A stretch of DNA of 64,000 bases from assembly GCF_018135625.1 (NCBI RefSeq), contig NZ_CP073078.1, forward strand, positions 2,326,501 through 2,390,500. The letters run 5' to 3'. The notes beneath the pieces were generated by a model. That model saw nothing but the letters and a program-made list of their open reading frames with translations. It was not told the origin of the DNA and did no database searches. Below, in pieces: positions 9,669 through 18,536 of this stretch. The position numbers and the translations under genes are program-made. Numbering within the stretch: the stretch's first letter is position 1; the number at the start of each line of letters is the position of its first letter. This stretch comes from Phenylobacterium montanum (GTDB taxonomy: Bacteria > Pseudomonadota > Alphaproteobacteria > Caulobacterales > Caulobacteraceae).

Positions 9669-9721
9669 ACACGCGGCCCGCGTGGCGCAAAATTTGTCGA
9701 TGAGATTAGATGCTTGTCGAT
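9669..9721. promoter_or_regulatory. Divergent promoter region with inverted and direct repeats
   Basis: The 216-bp gap between the divergent aminotransferase and kinase genes holds an inverted repeat CACGCG-GCC-CGCGTG (9670-9684) and two copies of TTGTCGAT at 9694 and 9714. The copies are 20 bp apart, about two helical turns. These are plausible binding sites for one regulator acting on both genes, perhaps the TetR protein at 11750. Confidence 0.3.
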
Positions 9722-9796
9722 TTATGCGTTTTGGCCTACCGAGCTTACGAAGGTTGACGCCGAGTGCGGGCCTGGCAATGAGGGAGGGCATCGAAG

Positions 9797-11071
9797 GTGC
9801 TTGAGCTGGCGGTCCTGGCGGACGACCTCACTGGCGGCATGATCGTCGCCGCCAAGCTGGAGGCGGCCGGCGTCGTCTGCCCGCTGGTCACTAACGTCGC
9901 CCAGCTCGATGCACTTCCTGGTGACCTTCAAGCGGTTGTCCTGGCGCGGAAGATGCGCCTCATTCCAGCCGAGGCTGCGCAGAAGGAGGCGCGGGCGGCC
10001 GCAGCGGCCTTCGCGCGCCGCGGCGCACGGACGATCTTTTACAAGTACAGCGCGCTCTTCGATTCAACGGACCGGGGCAATATCGGGCCGGTGGCCGAGG
10101 CGCTTACGGCGGTGACCGGAGCGGCGCGGACGCTGTTCTGTCCGGCGTATGTGGACCTAGGTGTCACCCTCTACCAGGGGCATATGTTCGCCGGCCCGAT
10201 GCTGATTTCGGAAACGCCCAAGCGCTTTGACCCGATGACCCCGGCGACAACCTCCAACGTGGTGGCCAAGCTGCGCGGACAGACAACCTGGCCAGTCGGT
10301 CTCGTCGACCATCGGATGCTGGCGCAAGGCGCAGCCGCGGTCTCGGCGCGGCTCGAGGTCCAGTCGGACATTCCCTTCTGGGTGATGGACGCCATTGACG
10401 AGGCGGACGTAGCCACCATCGCGGCCCTTTCGCGCGACTGGAAGTTTGTCACTGGCGCCGACTCCCTGCCGCCGGCCATTCTACGGGACCGCCGAGGTGA
10501 GGCCGCGCCACAACCGGGCAGCGGCCGTCGGCTGCTGCCCCCCGCGTCGGGACACGAGGCGGTGATTGCGGGCAGCTGCGGCCAGGCGACCCAACTGCAG
10601 CTTGACGCCTTCGCCAAGACGCATCCCGTCTGGCAGGTCGACCTGGCCCGGGACGGTGACACGCCAGGGATGGCGGATGCTATCGTCGGCTGGGCCGCCG
10701 AGCGGCTCGCCGCCGGACCGGTAGCCATCGCCACCACCACGGACAAGGACGGCGTCGCGGCGGCCCAGGCCGCCTTCGGCCACGAGGGCGCTTCGGAGCG
10801 GGCCGATCGGCTGCTCGGCCAAGTGGCCGCCCGCTTGCGCGAGCTGGGCGTCGGCAAGTTCGTGATCGCCGGCGGCGAGACGTCCGGCGCCATCCTCAAC
10901 GCCCTGGATGTAGGCCGGCTCGAAGTCGGCGGATACGACGAGCTGCTGGGGGGCTATTGTCACGCGCCCGGTGCGCGACCGACATCGTTCGTCCTGAAGC
11001 CCGGCGGCATGGGCGACACGCTCTTCTTCTTCACGGCGCTGGATCGCCTGCGCGAAGCCGAGCACGGATAG
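9797..11071 (+). CDS. Four-carbon acid sugar kinase family protein (OtnK-like, DUF1537)
   Basis: A 424-residue member of the Hyg/OtnK kinase family. The N-terminus LELAVLADDLTGG carries the conserved DDLTG substrate-binding motif (Asp9, Asp10). The C-terminal nucleotide-binding domain has VIAGGETSGAI and ends with KPGGMGD. The GTG start at 9797 follows AGGGAGGG. Characterised members phosphorylate 3-oxo-tetronates or other four-carbon acid sugars, and the product is then decarboxylated by a class II aldolase-family enzyme, exactly the type encoded 16 bp downstream. The pair therefore probably forms a short catabolic route for a C4 acid sugar or related hydroxy acid. The precise substrate is open. 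Confidence 0.88.
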   Translation: MLELAVLADDLTGGMIVAAKLEAAGVVCPLVTNVAQLDALPGDLQAVVLARKMRLIPAEAAQKEARAAAAAFARRGARTIFYKYSALFDSTDRGNIGPVAEALTAVTGAARTLFCPAYVDLGVTLYQGHMFAGPMLISETPKRFDPMTPATTSNVVAKLRGQTTWPVGLVDHRMLAQGAAAVSARLEVQSDIPFWVMDAIDEADVATIAALSRDWKFVTGADSLPPAILRDRRGEAAPQPGSGRRLLPPASGHEAVIAGSCGQATQLQLDAFAKTHPVWQVDLARDGDTPGMADAIVGWAAERLAAGPVAIATTTDKDGVAAAQAAFGHEGASERADRLLGQVAARLRELGVGKFVIAGGETSGAILNALDVGRLEVGGYDELLGGYCHAPGARPTSFVLKPGGMGDTLFFFTALDRLREAEHG

Positions 11072-11086
11072 GCGGGAGAGGCCAGG

Positions 11087-11734
11087 ATGACGACGGGATC
11101 GGAAGCGGCGGCGCGCACCGAACTGGTGCAGGCCTACAAGGAGGTCGTGGGCCTTGGCCTGACCGAGCTTTCCTCGGGCAATATTAGCGTGCGATTCGGC
11201 GAGGGGATGCTGATCTCGCCGACCGGCGCCAGCGGCGACACCATCACCGAAGACAGCCTTGTATATGTCGGCCCCGATGGCGGCTGGGAAGCGGGTCGGC
11301 GGCCCTCAAGCGAATGGCAGCTGCACGCGCGCGTCTATCGTGAGAACGCCGACACCAACGCCATTGTCCATACCCACTCGGACTACTGCGTGGCCGTGGC
11401 CTGCCACTGCAAGCCGCTGCCGGGCTTTCACTACATGGTCGGGGTGTTCGGCGGCGATGACGTGCCCTGTGTGCCCTACAACACCTTCGGCAGCGAAGAG
11501 CTGGCGCGCGACGTGGCCCTGGCCTTGCGCGCCCGCACCGCCTGCCTGATGGGCAACCACGGCGCCACCGCCCGCGGCAAACACCTGGATGCGGCGGTCA
11601 AGGGCGCCCACAGGCTGGAAATCTCCTGCCGCCACTACATCCATTCCCTGGCCATCGGCGAGCCGCGGCTGCTGACGCCGGAGGAATGGGCGGACTTCCA
11701 TCGCCGCATCGGCAATTCAGGATACGCGAAGTAA
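11087..11734 (+). CDS. Class II aldolase/adducin family protein (OtnC/FucA-like)
   Basis: A 215-residue zinc aldolase. Recognisable residues are Ser/Gly-rich phosphate-binding loops GNIS and SPTGASG, Glu76 in SSEWQLH (catalytic acid/base), His95 and His97 in HTHSDY and His175 in KGAHRLE as Zn ligands. The length matches L-fuculose-phosphate aldolase and 3-oxo-tetronate-4-phosphate decarboxylase. It follows the OtnK-like kinase by 16 bp, so it is expected to cleave or decarboxylate the phosphorylated product. Family members with this partner are decarboxylases in characterised pathways, so that role is the first guess. Confidence 0.88.
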   Translation: MTTGSEAAARTELVQAYKEVVGLGLTELSSGNISVRFGEGMLISPTGASGDTITEDSLVYVGPDGGWEAGRRPSSEWQLHARVYRENADTNAIVHTHSDYCVAVACHCKPLPGFHYMVGVFGGDDVPCVPYNTFGSEELARDVALALRARTACLMGNHGATARGKHLDAAVKGAHRLEISCRHYIHSLAIGEPRLLTPEEWADFHRRIGNSGYAK

Positions 11735-11749
11735 CGCGAAGGCTCAGCG

Positions 11750-12511
11750 TCAGGCCGGCTGGCGAGCACGGGCTCGTCGGCGTCGTACGGGCATTTGTTC
11801 AGGCTGGGCCGGGTGGCTTCCGGGGTCCGATTGCGACTGCGGCGCGCGCAAGGCGATCGTGTCCGGCAGGTACGTCGACATGTAGGCGAGCGTGGCTCGG
11901 ATGCCCTCTCTTGCGTATTCGGGCGTGATGTAACCGTGCTTGGCGAAGGAAACGGCCCAAATCCCGTCGTGGATCGCATAGCCGACAGCGGACTTGAAGG
12001 CCGGATCGCGGACGTAGGGCATGACGAAGTAGCGATCCATCAACCGGTAAGTGCCAGCCGCCGAGGAGTCCATGTCCTGGAAATCAAGTTTGCGGATGTC
12101 GGATTGTAGCGCCGTGCCCATGAACAGCTTTCGGGCTGCCAAGCTGGCATTGAAATACTCGACCACCCGCCAATAGCGGGCCGTGACAAAATCCTGCCAT
12201 CGTTCGATCGCTTCGAGGTCGAGTGGCGCATTCAGCGCCTCATGCATCTTGTGCAGGTATCGCTCGGCGAGGGCGAGGAAGACCGACTCCTTGGTCGGGA
12301 AGAAGTGGTAGGCGGAGGTCGGCGGCACCTTGGCGGCGTTGGCGACATCGTAGAGGCCGATGTCGCTGATCTCCCGGTCCTGAAGCAGGGCGTCCGCCGC
12401 ATCGAGCAGGGCGTTGACGCGGATGAGGCTGCGCTTCTGCGCGGGCTTTCGCGCCGATCCAACGGTGGGCGCGGCGGTTTCTTCGGCGGCCCTGGCCATC
12501 TGCCCCTGCAT
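11750..12511 (-). CDS. TetR family transcriptional regulator
   Basis: A 253-residue regulator with a typical N-terminal helix-turn-helix (LLDAADALLQDREISDIGLY, then ANAAKVPPTSAYHFFPTKE at about residues 60-78) and a large C-terminal ligand-binding domain. The ATG at 12511 follows AAGGGAAG. An upstream start at 12580 is open but has no ribosome site. It is convergent with the aldolase gene and divergent from the P450 at 12852, so it may control either. An N-terminal extension rich in Ala and Arg precedes the HTH. The effector is unknown. Confidence 0.88.
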   Translation of the reverse strand: MQGQMARAAEETAAPTVGSARKPAQKRSLIRVNALLDAADALLQDREISDIGLYDVANAAKVPPTSAYHFFPTKESVFLALAERYLHKMHEALNAPLDLEAIERWQDFVTARYWRVVEYFNASLAARKLFMGTALQSDIRKLDFQDMDSSAAGTYRLMDRYFVMPYVRDPAFKSAVGYAIHDGIWAVSFAKHGYITPEYAREGIRATLAYMSTYLPDTIALRAPQSQSDPGSHPAQPEQMPVRRRRARARQPA

Positions 12512-12851
12512 CTTCCCTTGTCGGCCTCGATGACGTTGTATCGCGGAGACCTGCGCGACGCACAAGACTCGGGCTCCCACGGCTCCAAGTCAATGATTGA
12601 CGAATTATGCCACTCCACACAGCGCCCGCTCCGTGCGTCATCCCGACGGACGTGGCGCTGGATCTGCGGATGAATTTTTGTACTCGACAAATATCCTATT
12701 TATGGCTCACAAGCCTGAAGGTCACCCCTTAACGCAGTTATCCGGTTCGCCCCAGGCTCGGCCAAAGTCGTGCCGCCTACGAAAATCCGGCCCCTTGGCC
12801 GGGGGATCGGCGATCCGGCGTCTTAAGGCGGAGGAGCCAGGGAGCCGTTTG

Positions 12852-14153
12852 ATGTCCACGTCCACTGCGCCACCCGAAGCTAGGGTGATCACAGTCCAGT
12901 CGCTGTCGACGCTCGAGGACTACGGTTACGTTGGAGGGCGCGAAAGCTTACAGGGCTTCTACGCCCGCGCCTATGCCCCCGGCGCGCCCCGCTTCCTGCG
13001 CAGCGATGACGGTTCCCTTGCGGTGTTTCGCCACGCAGATGTCCGGGCGATGGGGTCGATGCCGCAGCTGGCGGCGCTGGCGCCGGCGGTGCTGTTTCCG
13101 GGCGCCTTTGACGGGCCTGACGCCGCGGCTCCGGCTGGCTTCGCCATCGCCGACCTCATCAAGAACCAACTGTTCACTACCAACGCGCCGCTTAATCCGG
13201 CGCTGCGCCGCGTCCTGCTGAAACAGATCGGCCCCAAGCCGGCGGCATCTCATGCCGAGCGGACTCGTGCGATCGCCGTCTCAATCCTAAGAGGTCTGCC
13301 GTCCGACACGCCTGTCGACCTTGTCCGCGACATCGCCGAGCCGCTGACCGGCCGTTACTGGGGCTCCCTGATGGACATGTCCGATGTTGAGGCGGTGGGA
13401 GCTGCGATTCAGGCCCGCCGCATGTCACCAATGCTCAGCCTCAAGCGGTCTCCGGAGTCTCAGTTCGCCGCCAACGAAGCGGCCAAGGCATATAGGGTAA
13501 TCGTTGAGGAGGCGGGTAGGCGGGCCCAGGAGAAGGGCGGCTGTCCGTTCGTCAACTGCATGGCCGAGGATCTGGCCGTGATCGACATTCAGGACGACCC
13601 GCGCTACGGCGGCCTTGTGCCCAAGACTATCGGCGCCTTCCTGGCTGGCAATCTTTTCGATGGCTTCCACACCGCCGCGCTCGCCGCCGCCAACTCTCTC
13701 CATGTTCTGCTGCAACATCCGGAAGCGCTCGACGAAGTGCGGCGCGATCCCACCAGGGCGGCGGCCGCGGTAGGTGAGGCGCTCCGGATCGAATCGCCGG
13801 TCATCCACCTCAACCGCATAATCTCCGAGGATCTGCACTACGAGGACACCATCGTCCCGAAGGGTACGCGGGTCCTTTTGATGTGGGGCGCAGCCAACCA
13901 CGACCCCGAGGCCTTCAAGGATCCCCACATATTCGACCTGAAGCGCTCGCAACAGGGCGCCACGACGTTCGGCGGCGGCGCACATCTCTGCCCCGGCCGC
14001 TTCTCCGCACTAGTGATCGCACGCTCGCTCCTGGAGGCGGTGCTGGAAACCGGCATCGAGGTGCGTCCCGTACCGGGCGCTGAGCGGTGGTTGGACAATC
14101 TCGCCATGTCTCAACTTGAGACCTTCCCAGTGGTGTTGAAGCCGGCGGCCTAG
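12852..14153 (+). CDS. Cytochrome P450 with altered I-helix motif
   Basis: A soluble 433-residue P450. The haem ligand is Cys380 in TTFGGGAHLCPGRF, and the K-helix ExxR is in EALRIES. The ATG at 12852 is chosen because GGGAG precedes it and the protein after it has normal P450 length. The open frame upstream to 12597 has no family similarity. In the I-helix the usual (A/G)Gx(D/E)T(T/S) is replaced by DGFHTA (residues 270-275): the proton-relay acid aligns with His273 while Thr274 is kept. No ferredoxin or reductase gene is nearby. The substrate is not known. A divergent TetR and a downstream TBDR are the nearest neighbours. Confidence 0.9.
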   Translation: MSTSTAPPEARVITVQSLSTLEDYGYVGGRESLQGFYARAYAPGAPRFLRSDDGSLAVFRHADVRAMGSMPQLAALAPAVLFPGAFDGPDAAAPAGFAIADLIKNQLFTTNAPLNPALRRVLLKQIGPKPAASHAERTRAIAVSILRGLPSDTPVDLVRDIAEPLTGRYWGSLMDMSDVEAVGAAIQARRMSPMLSLKRSPESQFAANEAAKAYRVIVEEAGRRAQEKGGCPFVNCMAEDLAVIDIQDDPRYGGLVPKTIGAFLAGNLFDGFHTAALAAANSLHVLLQHPEALDEVRRDPTRAAAAVGEALRIESPVIHLNRIISEDLHYEDTIVPKGTRVLLMWGAANHDPEAFKDPHIFDLKRSQQGATTFGGGAHLCPGRFSALVIARSLLEAVLETGIEVRPVPGAERWLDNLAMSQLETFPVVLKPAA

Positions 14154-14361
14154 AGCCGGCCTCTCGGGACACTCTCCAGGGCGGTGACGTTTTCAGGGCG
14201 CGGGGAATCCATCTCGGCGCGCGTTTCGCCGACCACAAGTCGAATTTTGACGGTTTGTTGGAAGCGGACCTCGGCCAAGCCGCAGCCCTTATAGCTGTTT
14301 TTGCTGGGAAAATTGGAAATCAGTCACGGCGCCTCGAATTGCAGCTCCATATTGTAAATTC

Positions 14362-14376
14362 GATACATCTCGTATC
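14362..14376. promoter_or_regulatory. Inverted repeat in the 359-bp leader of the TBDR at 14513
   Basis: The gap between the P450 and the TBDR contains GATAC-ATCTC-GTATC, a 15-bp inverted repeat in an AT-richer patch (about 14340-14390) about 140 bp before the TBDR start. It is a candidate operator. The rest of the gap shows no gene. Confidence 0.3.
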
Positions 14377-14512
14377 ATATCGCCTCTCAGCGCGCAGATT
14401 CTGTTGTCTTTATCGGGATTCTGCGCACTGATGAGCGGGTGAATTCGGCGAACGTCGAAATCCGCGTCGCAAAGGGCGGCTTCGGACGCCAGATCTGGGG
14501 GAGACCTGCGAG

Positions 14513-16873
14513 ATGATAATCACTGAAGGATTTGCCGGCCGTCGGGCCGCGCTGTTTGCGGCGGCGGGCGCCGCGGCGTTGCTGGGAGGCGTCGGGTTAG
14601 CTCACGCGGCCGACCAGCAGCCGGCGCAAGGCGCCCCAACCCAGGTGCAGGAGGTGGTGGTCACCGCCCAGCGCCGTAGCCAGAACCTTCAGGAAGTGCC
14701 GGTCTCCGTGCAGGCTCTGTCTAGTAACGACCTGAGGGCGGCGGGGGTGAAGGGCACGCAGGACCTCGGCCAGATCACCCCGAACGTGACGATCATCAGC
14801 CCGATCGGCGAGGGCAACCAGCCGCTCATCACCATCCGCGGTATTGGCCTTAACGACTTCGACACCAACAATGCCGGACCGAACGGCGTGTATGTCGACG
14901 ACGTCTATATCAGCGCGCCGTCAGCCCAGTCCTTCGCCCTGTTTGACCTGGGGCAAGTGCAGGTGCTGAAAGGGCCGCAGGGCACCCTCTACGGCCGCAA
15001 TACGAGCGGCGGTGCGGTTGTCTTCACTTCCAACCGCCCCACCGGCCACTACACCGGCGATCTCTATCTGGAGTACGGCAAATACAACACGTTGCAGATC
15101 GAAGGCGCCGTCGGCGGACCGATCACCGACAACCTCTCCGCCCGCGCGGCGCTGGTCGTGAACCACTCCGACGGCTACGTGAAGAACGCCTATACCGGTG
15201 GAAGCCCGATCGACAACGTCGACAACCAGGCAGCCCGGCTGCAGCTACAGTATCAGCCGAACGACAATCTGAAGGTCTATTTCGAGACCACCAATGGCTG
15301 GGTCCGCAATCGTCCGGAGCCCTATGGCCACATCGGCGTCTACGTGCCGGGCACGCAGGGCGATGCTTCGCCCACCTTCTGCACGCCGGCGCAGGCGATG
15401 GCCGGCGGCTGCGTCGACCTCTTCGGCTTCGGCACCTCGTCACAGCGGTCGGGATCGTTCAACCGGCTGCAGGACCTGACGAACTTCGCCTCGATTAATC
15501 AGTTCCGTGTCGACTACAATCTGGGTCCCGCGACGCTGACCTCGATCACCTCTTATCAGTACGACAAGAAGTTCCACCCAGAAGAAACGGACGCCAGTCC
15601 GAACAACCTGCTTAACGCCACCTACGGGGTGAAATCCGACACCTATACGCAGGAAGTCCGCCTCGCGCACAATTCCGACGCCTTCAACTGGGTCTTCGGC
15701 GGTTTCTACTTGCACGAGGACCTGCGCCAGGATCAGCCCCTCGACCTGTTTGGGGACGGTGACCTGTTCGGCGCGTTCGGCGTCCCGGCGGGCCCGGGCA
15801 ATTTCGACGGCATCGCACAGCGCTCCTACGACCGCAGCAAACAGGTCATCGACAGCGCCGCGCTGTTTGGCCAGGGTGACTATACCTGGGACAAGCTCAC
15901 CCTGACCATGGGCGCGCGTTACACCTGGGAAAAGAAGACCTTCGACTACAACGGTTCCACCCAGTACCAGGACGGCGGACGGGGCCACTACGGCCCCTTG
16001 CAGAGCTTCATCAGTTCGCGCCAGTCGCAGACCAATTCGAACGTGACCTGGCGGTTTGCCCTGAAGTATCACTTCACGCCCCAGGTCCAGGGCTACGCCA
16101 GCGCCTCCACCGGATTCAAGAGCGGGGGCTTCAACGGCAGCTTCCTCAGCAACGACCCGCAGCAGGCGCTCTTCCAGCTGACGCCGATCAAGCCTGAAAC
16201 GGTGACCGCCTATGAAGTTGGTCTGAAGACGACACTTTTCGACCGCCGCCTGAAGCTCAACTCCGCGATCTTCTACAACGACTACAAAAACGAGCAGATC
16301 TTCGCGGCCGTCCCGCAGACGCTGACCACCGGCACGGGCCAGACCATCGTCAGCACCACCCAGTTGCTGACCAATGCAAAGAAGGCGCACACCTCTGGCG
16401 TCGAGATCCAGGTGGTGGCCGTGCCGATTCATGGCCTGACCATCGACCTGGAGCCCGCGTGGCTGGAGGCGCGCCTTGACGAGGCCGGCCTGCCGCTCTT
16501 CTCGGGGGCCACCTCGCTGAACGGCAAAACGTTGGCCAATGCGCCGAAGTTCACCTTCTCCGGCACCATCGCCTACAAGATCGATCTGGCGAGCGGCGAC
16601 GACGTTGCGATCCGATGGAACTCGAACTACCGCAGCCACACTTGGTTCGACACCACCAACGACCCGTACATCCAGCAGGATCCGTACTGGGTGCACAACT
16701 TCAGCATTGATTACGAGGCCCACCAGGGCTGGAAGGCGGGCCTGTTCATTCGCAACGTCGCCGATGAGAAATACAGCCTGACCTCGACCGATCTTTCCAA
16801 CCCGTTCGGCGTGCTGGAGCCGGTCTATGGGCAACCCCGCATGTATGGCGTCGCCCTCAGTTACCATTTCTGA
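14513..16873 (+). CDS. TonB-dependent outer-membrane receptor
   Basis: A 786-residue TBDR with a signal peptide ending near AHAAD (about residue 33), the plug start VQEVVVTAQRRSQN, a plug core with GPQGTLYGRNTSGGA, and a barrel ending YGVALSYHF with terminal Phe. The ATG follows GGGGGAGACCTGCGAG. A strong stem-loop lies about 95 bp past the stop. The sequence resembles the sterol/aromatic-type TBDRs that are abundant in sphingomonads and caulobacters, where few ligands are known. The preceding P450 could act on the imported compound (inference). Confidence 0.95.
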   Translation: MIITEGFAGRRAALFAAAGAAALLGGVGLAHAADQQPAQGAPTQVQEVVVTAQRRSQNLQEVPVSVQALSSNDLRAAGVKGTQDLGQITPNVTIISPIGEGNQPLITIRGIGLNDFDTNNAGPNGVYVDDVYISAPSAQSFALFDLGQVQVLKGPQGTLYGRNTSGGAVVFTSNRPTGHYTGDLYLEYGKYNTLQIEGAVGGPITDNLSARAALVVNHSDGYVKNAYTGGSPIDNVDNQAARLQLQYQPNDNLKVYFETTNGWVRNRPEPYGHIGVYVPGTQGDASPTFCTPAQAMAGGCVDLFGFGTSSQRSGSFNRLQDLTNFASINQFRVDYNLGPATLTSITSYQYDKKFHPEETDASPNNLLNATYGVKSDTYTQEVRLAHNSDAFNWVFGGFYLHEDLRQDQPLDLFGDGDLFGAFGVPAGPGNFDGIAQRSYDRSKQVIDSAALFGQGDYTWDKLTLTMGARYTWEKKTFDYNGSTQYQDGGRGHYGPLQSFISSRQSQTNSNVTWRFALKYHFTPQVQGYASASTGFKSGGFNGSFLSNDPQQALFQLTPIKPETVTAYEVGLKTTLFDRRLKLNSAIFYNDYKNEQIFAAVPQTLTTGTGQTIVSTTQLLTNAKKAHTSGVEIQVVAVPIHGLTIDLEPAWLEARLDEAGLPLFSGATSLNGKTLANAPKFTFSGTIAYKIDLASGDDVAIRWNSNYRSHTWFDTTNDPYIQQDPYWVHNFSIDYEAHQGWKAGLFIRNVADEKYSLTSTDLSNPFGVLEPVYGQPRMYGVALSYHF

Positions 16874-16967
16874 TTCAGACACAGAGTCCGACCGGCTCTG
16901 GAAGGGGTTTTGGAGCCGGCGGGCAGTGCGACAGATAGCGGTGTTTTTGTCCTACCCCTCCCGCCTT

Positions 16968-17009
16968 GCGCCGGCCGAGCCTGAATGGCTCGGGCCGGCG
17001 CCCTCTTTT
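16968..17009 (+). terminator. Rho-independent-type terminator after the TBDR
   Basis: A GC-rich stem of 14 pairs with one bulged G (GCGCCGGCCGAGCC and its complement) closes a 5-base loop TGAAT and is followed by CCCTCTTTTA. The T-run is short, so efficiency is uncertain. The stem could also stop the convergent MFS transcript. Confidence 0.6.
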
Positions 17010-17061
17010 ATGCGGTGGTGCAGTCGGGCCGTTAGAACATGAGATCGGCATTGGCTGATCT

Positions 17062-17262
17062 CTAATAATGAATCGCGCTCATCGCTTCAAAAGTTGGAGC
17101 GGGTTGCGCGCGGAAAGCCGGTATCCACTTTTCCTCAATCCAGTGTTCCCAGGCGCAAAAGCGCTCATCCGTGATTTTCAAAACGGGCTCTGAGGCATCG
17201 CACTCTTCGCCAAGGCAATGCGCAAGCAGAACCCGGTCTGGTCTTTGATCTATCCGCGTGAG
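17062..17262 (-). repeat. Probable dispersed intergenic repeat, or relic of a gene end
   Basis: Read on the minus strand, the part around 17075-17140 contains GAAAAGTGGATACCGG, a sequence type recalled as an alphaproteobacterial dispersed intergenic repeat. The same strand is also open for 66 codons with a protein-like reading (HCLGEECDASEPVLKITDE, then CAWEHWIEEKW), without a start codon and overlapping the MFS stop. It may be a repeat alone or a repeat fused to a gene relic. The rest of this 376-base gap holds only the terminator above. Confidence 0.35.
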
Positions 17263-18536
17263 TTATTTTGGCCGAGACTTATTTTAGCGGCGACTGGCGC
17301 CGTTTCATTGAGTAGCAAGGCTGTGACGCCACCAATGATAGCCAGAAAAATGGCGATCACTAGTGGCGCTTTGAGGCTGAAATAGTCTGCCGCCGCGCCG
17401 GCCAGCGACGGGCCGACAAAACCGCCAATGCACTGGCCCAGGCCCATGACGAGCGCTGTCGATCGCGCGGCTCTGCTGACGCCAACGCTTTCCTGCGGCA
17501 CGGTCCCCATAAAGAGGGGAAACATCCCGAGCGCCAAGCATCCGAAAAAGATCAGCCCGATCATCACCGGAGCATCCGGACGCGCCAAGGCGGCCAATGG
17601 CGCTATTGCGCCCAAAACACCGAACAGCACAATTGTGGGTCTACGCCCGAAACGATCGGAAAGCATCGGGACCAAGACCGCCGAGACAGCCCCCGCCGCC
17701 CCAATCGTCGCCATGGCGAAGCTCATCATTCGAGGTGATAGATGAAGAAAATTTACTAGGTATAGAGGCAAAAAGCTCAACAGCAACACGAACCAGCCAA
17801 TCATTGCGCCGGCAACAATACAGCAAATCCAAACATTTCTAACCGACAGAATTTTCAATATATCGTTTCGGCCATCCGGTTGGGTTGGCGACGCGGCCGC
17901 AGGCTCTTTCAAGATGACGAGCAGCGAGGCTGCGATGACCAATCCGGGCAACCCGGCCAGAAAGAACGCGGCGCGCCAGTTCAGTGTCGTCGCCAGCCCA
18001 ACCACCAGGATGGGACCAAGCAGGGAGCCAAACAGTTGGGCGCCGAAATTCTGCACGACACCCATGTTGAATCCGCGGCGCGACGGCGTTGAATTCGCCG
18101 CCATGATTGACTGCGAGAGCGGGATGACTGGACCTTCCGCCAAACCCACGGTAAGGCGCGCCAACAGGAGCGTGGCGAAATTCCTGGCCAACCCGCTCAG
18201 GAACGAGCACACGGCGAACAGGGCGTAGGCCAGGATCAGGTAGGGCTTGCGCCGCCCGGTCCGATCGGAAAGTCCGCCGATCAAATAGGCGGCGATCGAC
18301 CAGGTGACCAGCACCGCGGACGAGAGCATGCCGATCTCTGCGTTGTTCAGGCGCAGATCCTTGGCCACGAACGGCGACAGGTAGAACAGGGCCTGGGCGT
18401 CGAGCGCAGCCACGCCCCCGCCCAGGCTGAGCACCAGCAGCAGCCGGTTTTCATAGGTGTTGAATCTGCGCCCGCCCTGGTCGCGGGCGGGCCGCGCCGG
18501 GCCTGTCTCGGCGCGGCCCAGATCGACGTGGTTCAT
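17250..18536 (-). CDS. Major facilitator superfamily transporter (aromatic acid/anion symporter type)
   Basis: A 428-residue, 12-helix MFS carrier. After a hydrophilic N-terminus, helix 1 reads LLLVLSLGGGVAALDAQAL, and the loop after helix 2 has the signature GGLSDRTGRRKPYL. This pattern is seen in spinster-like and hexuronate/aromatic-acid transporters. Its ATG overlaps the TGA of the upstream TBDR (ATGA), so the two are translationally coupled: outer-membrane capture and inner-membrane import of the same ligand is the simple reading. Its C-terminus runs to a TAG at 17250 followed by repeat-like DNA. The ligand is unknown. Confidence 0.87.
   Translation of the reverse strand: MNHVDLGRAETGPARPARDQGGRRFNTYENRLLLVLSLGGGVAALDAQALFYLSPFVAKDLRLNNAEIGMLSSAVLVTWSIAAYLIGGLSDRTGRRKPYLILAYALFAVCSFLSGLARNFATLLLARLTVGLAEGPVIPLSQSIMAANSTPSRRGFNMGVVQNFGAQLFGSLLGPILVVGLATTLNWRAAFFLAGLPGLVIAASLLVILKEPAAASPTQPDGRNDILKILSVRNVWICCIVAGAMIGWFVLLLSFLPLYLVNFLHLSPRMMSFAMATIGAAGAVSAVLVPMLSDRFGRRPTIVLFGVLGAIAPLAALARPDAPVMIGLIFFGCLALGMFPLFMGTVPQESVGVSRAARSTALVMGLGQCIGGFVGPSLAGAAADYFSLKAPLVIAIFLAIIGGVTALLLNETAPVAAKISLGQNNSRG

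Noticed and set aside
12597-12851. 85-residue N-terminal extension of the P450
   Set aside because: No similarity to the P450 family; the ATG at 12852 gives normal length and a ribosome site.
15440-16882. 480-codon minus-strand open frame inside the TBDR
   Set aside because: Antisense shadow of a clear TBDR barrel; no start signal or similarity.
17062-17262. A genuine small gene on the minus strand
   Set aside because: No start codon, overlap with the MFS stop, and repeat-like content; kept only as a low-confidence repeat or relic.
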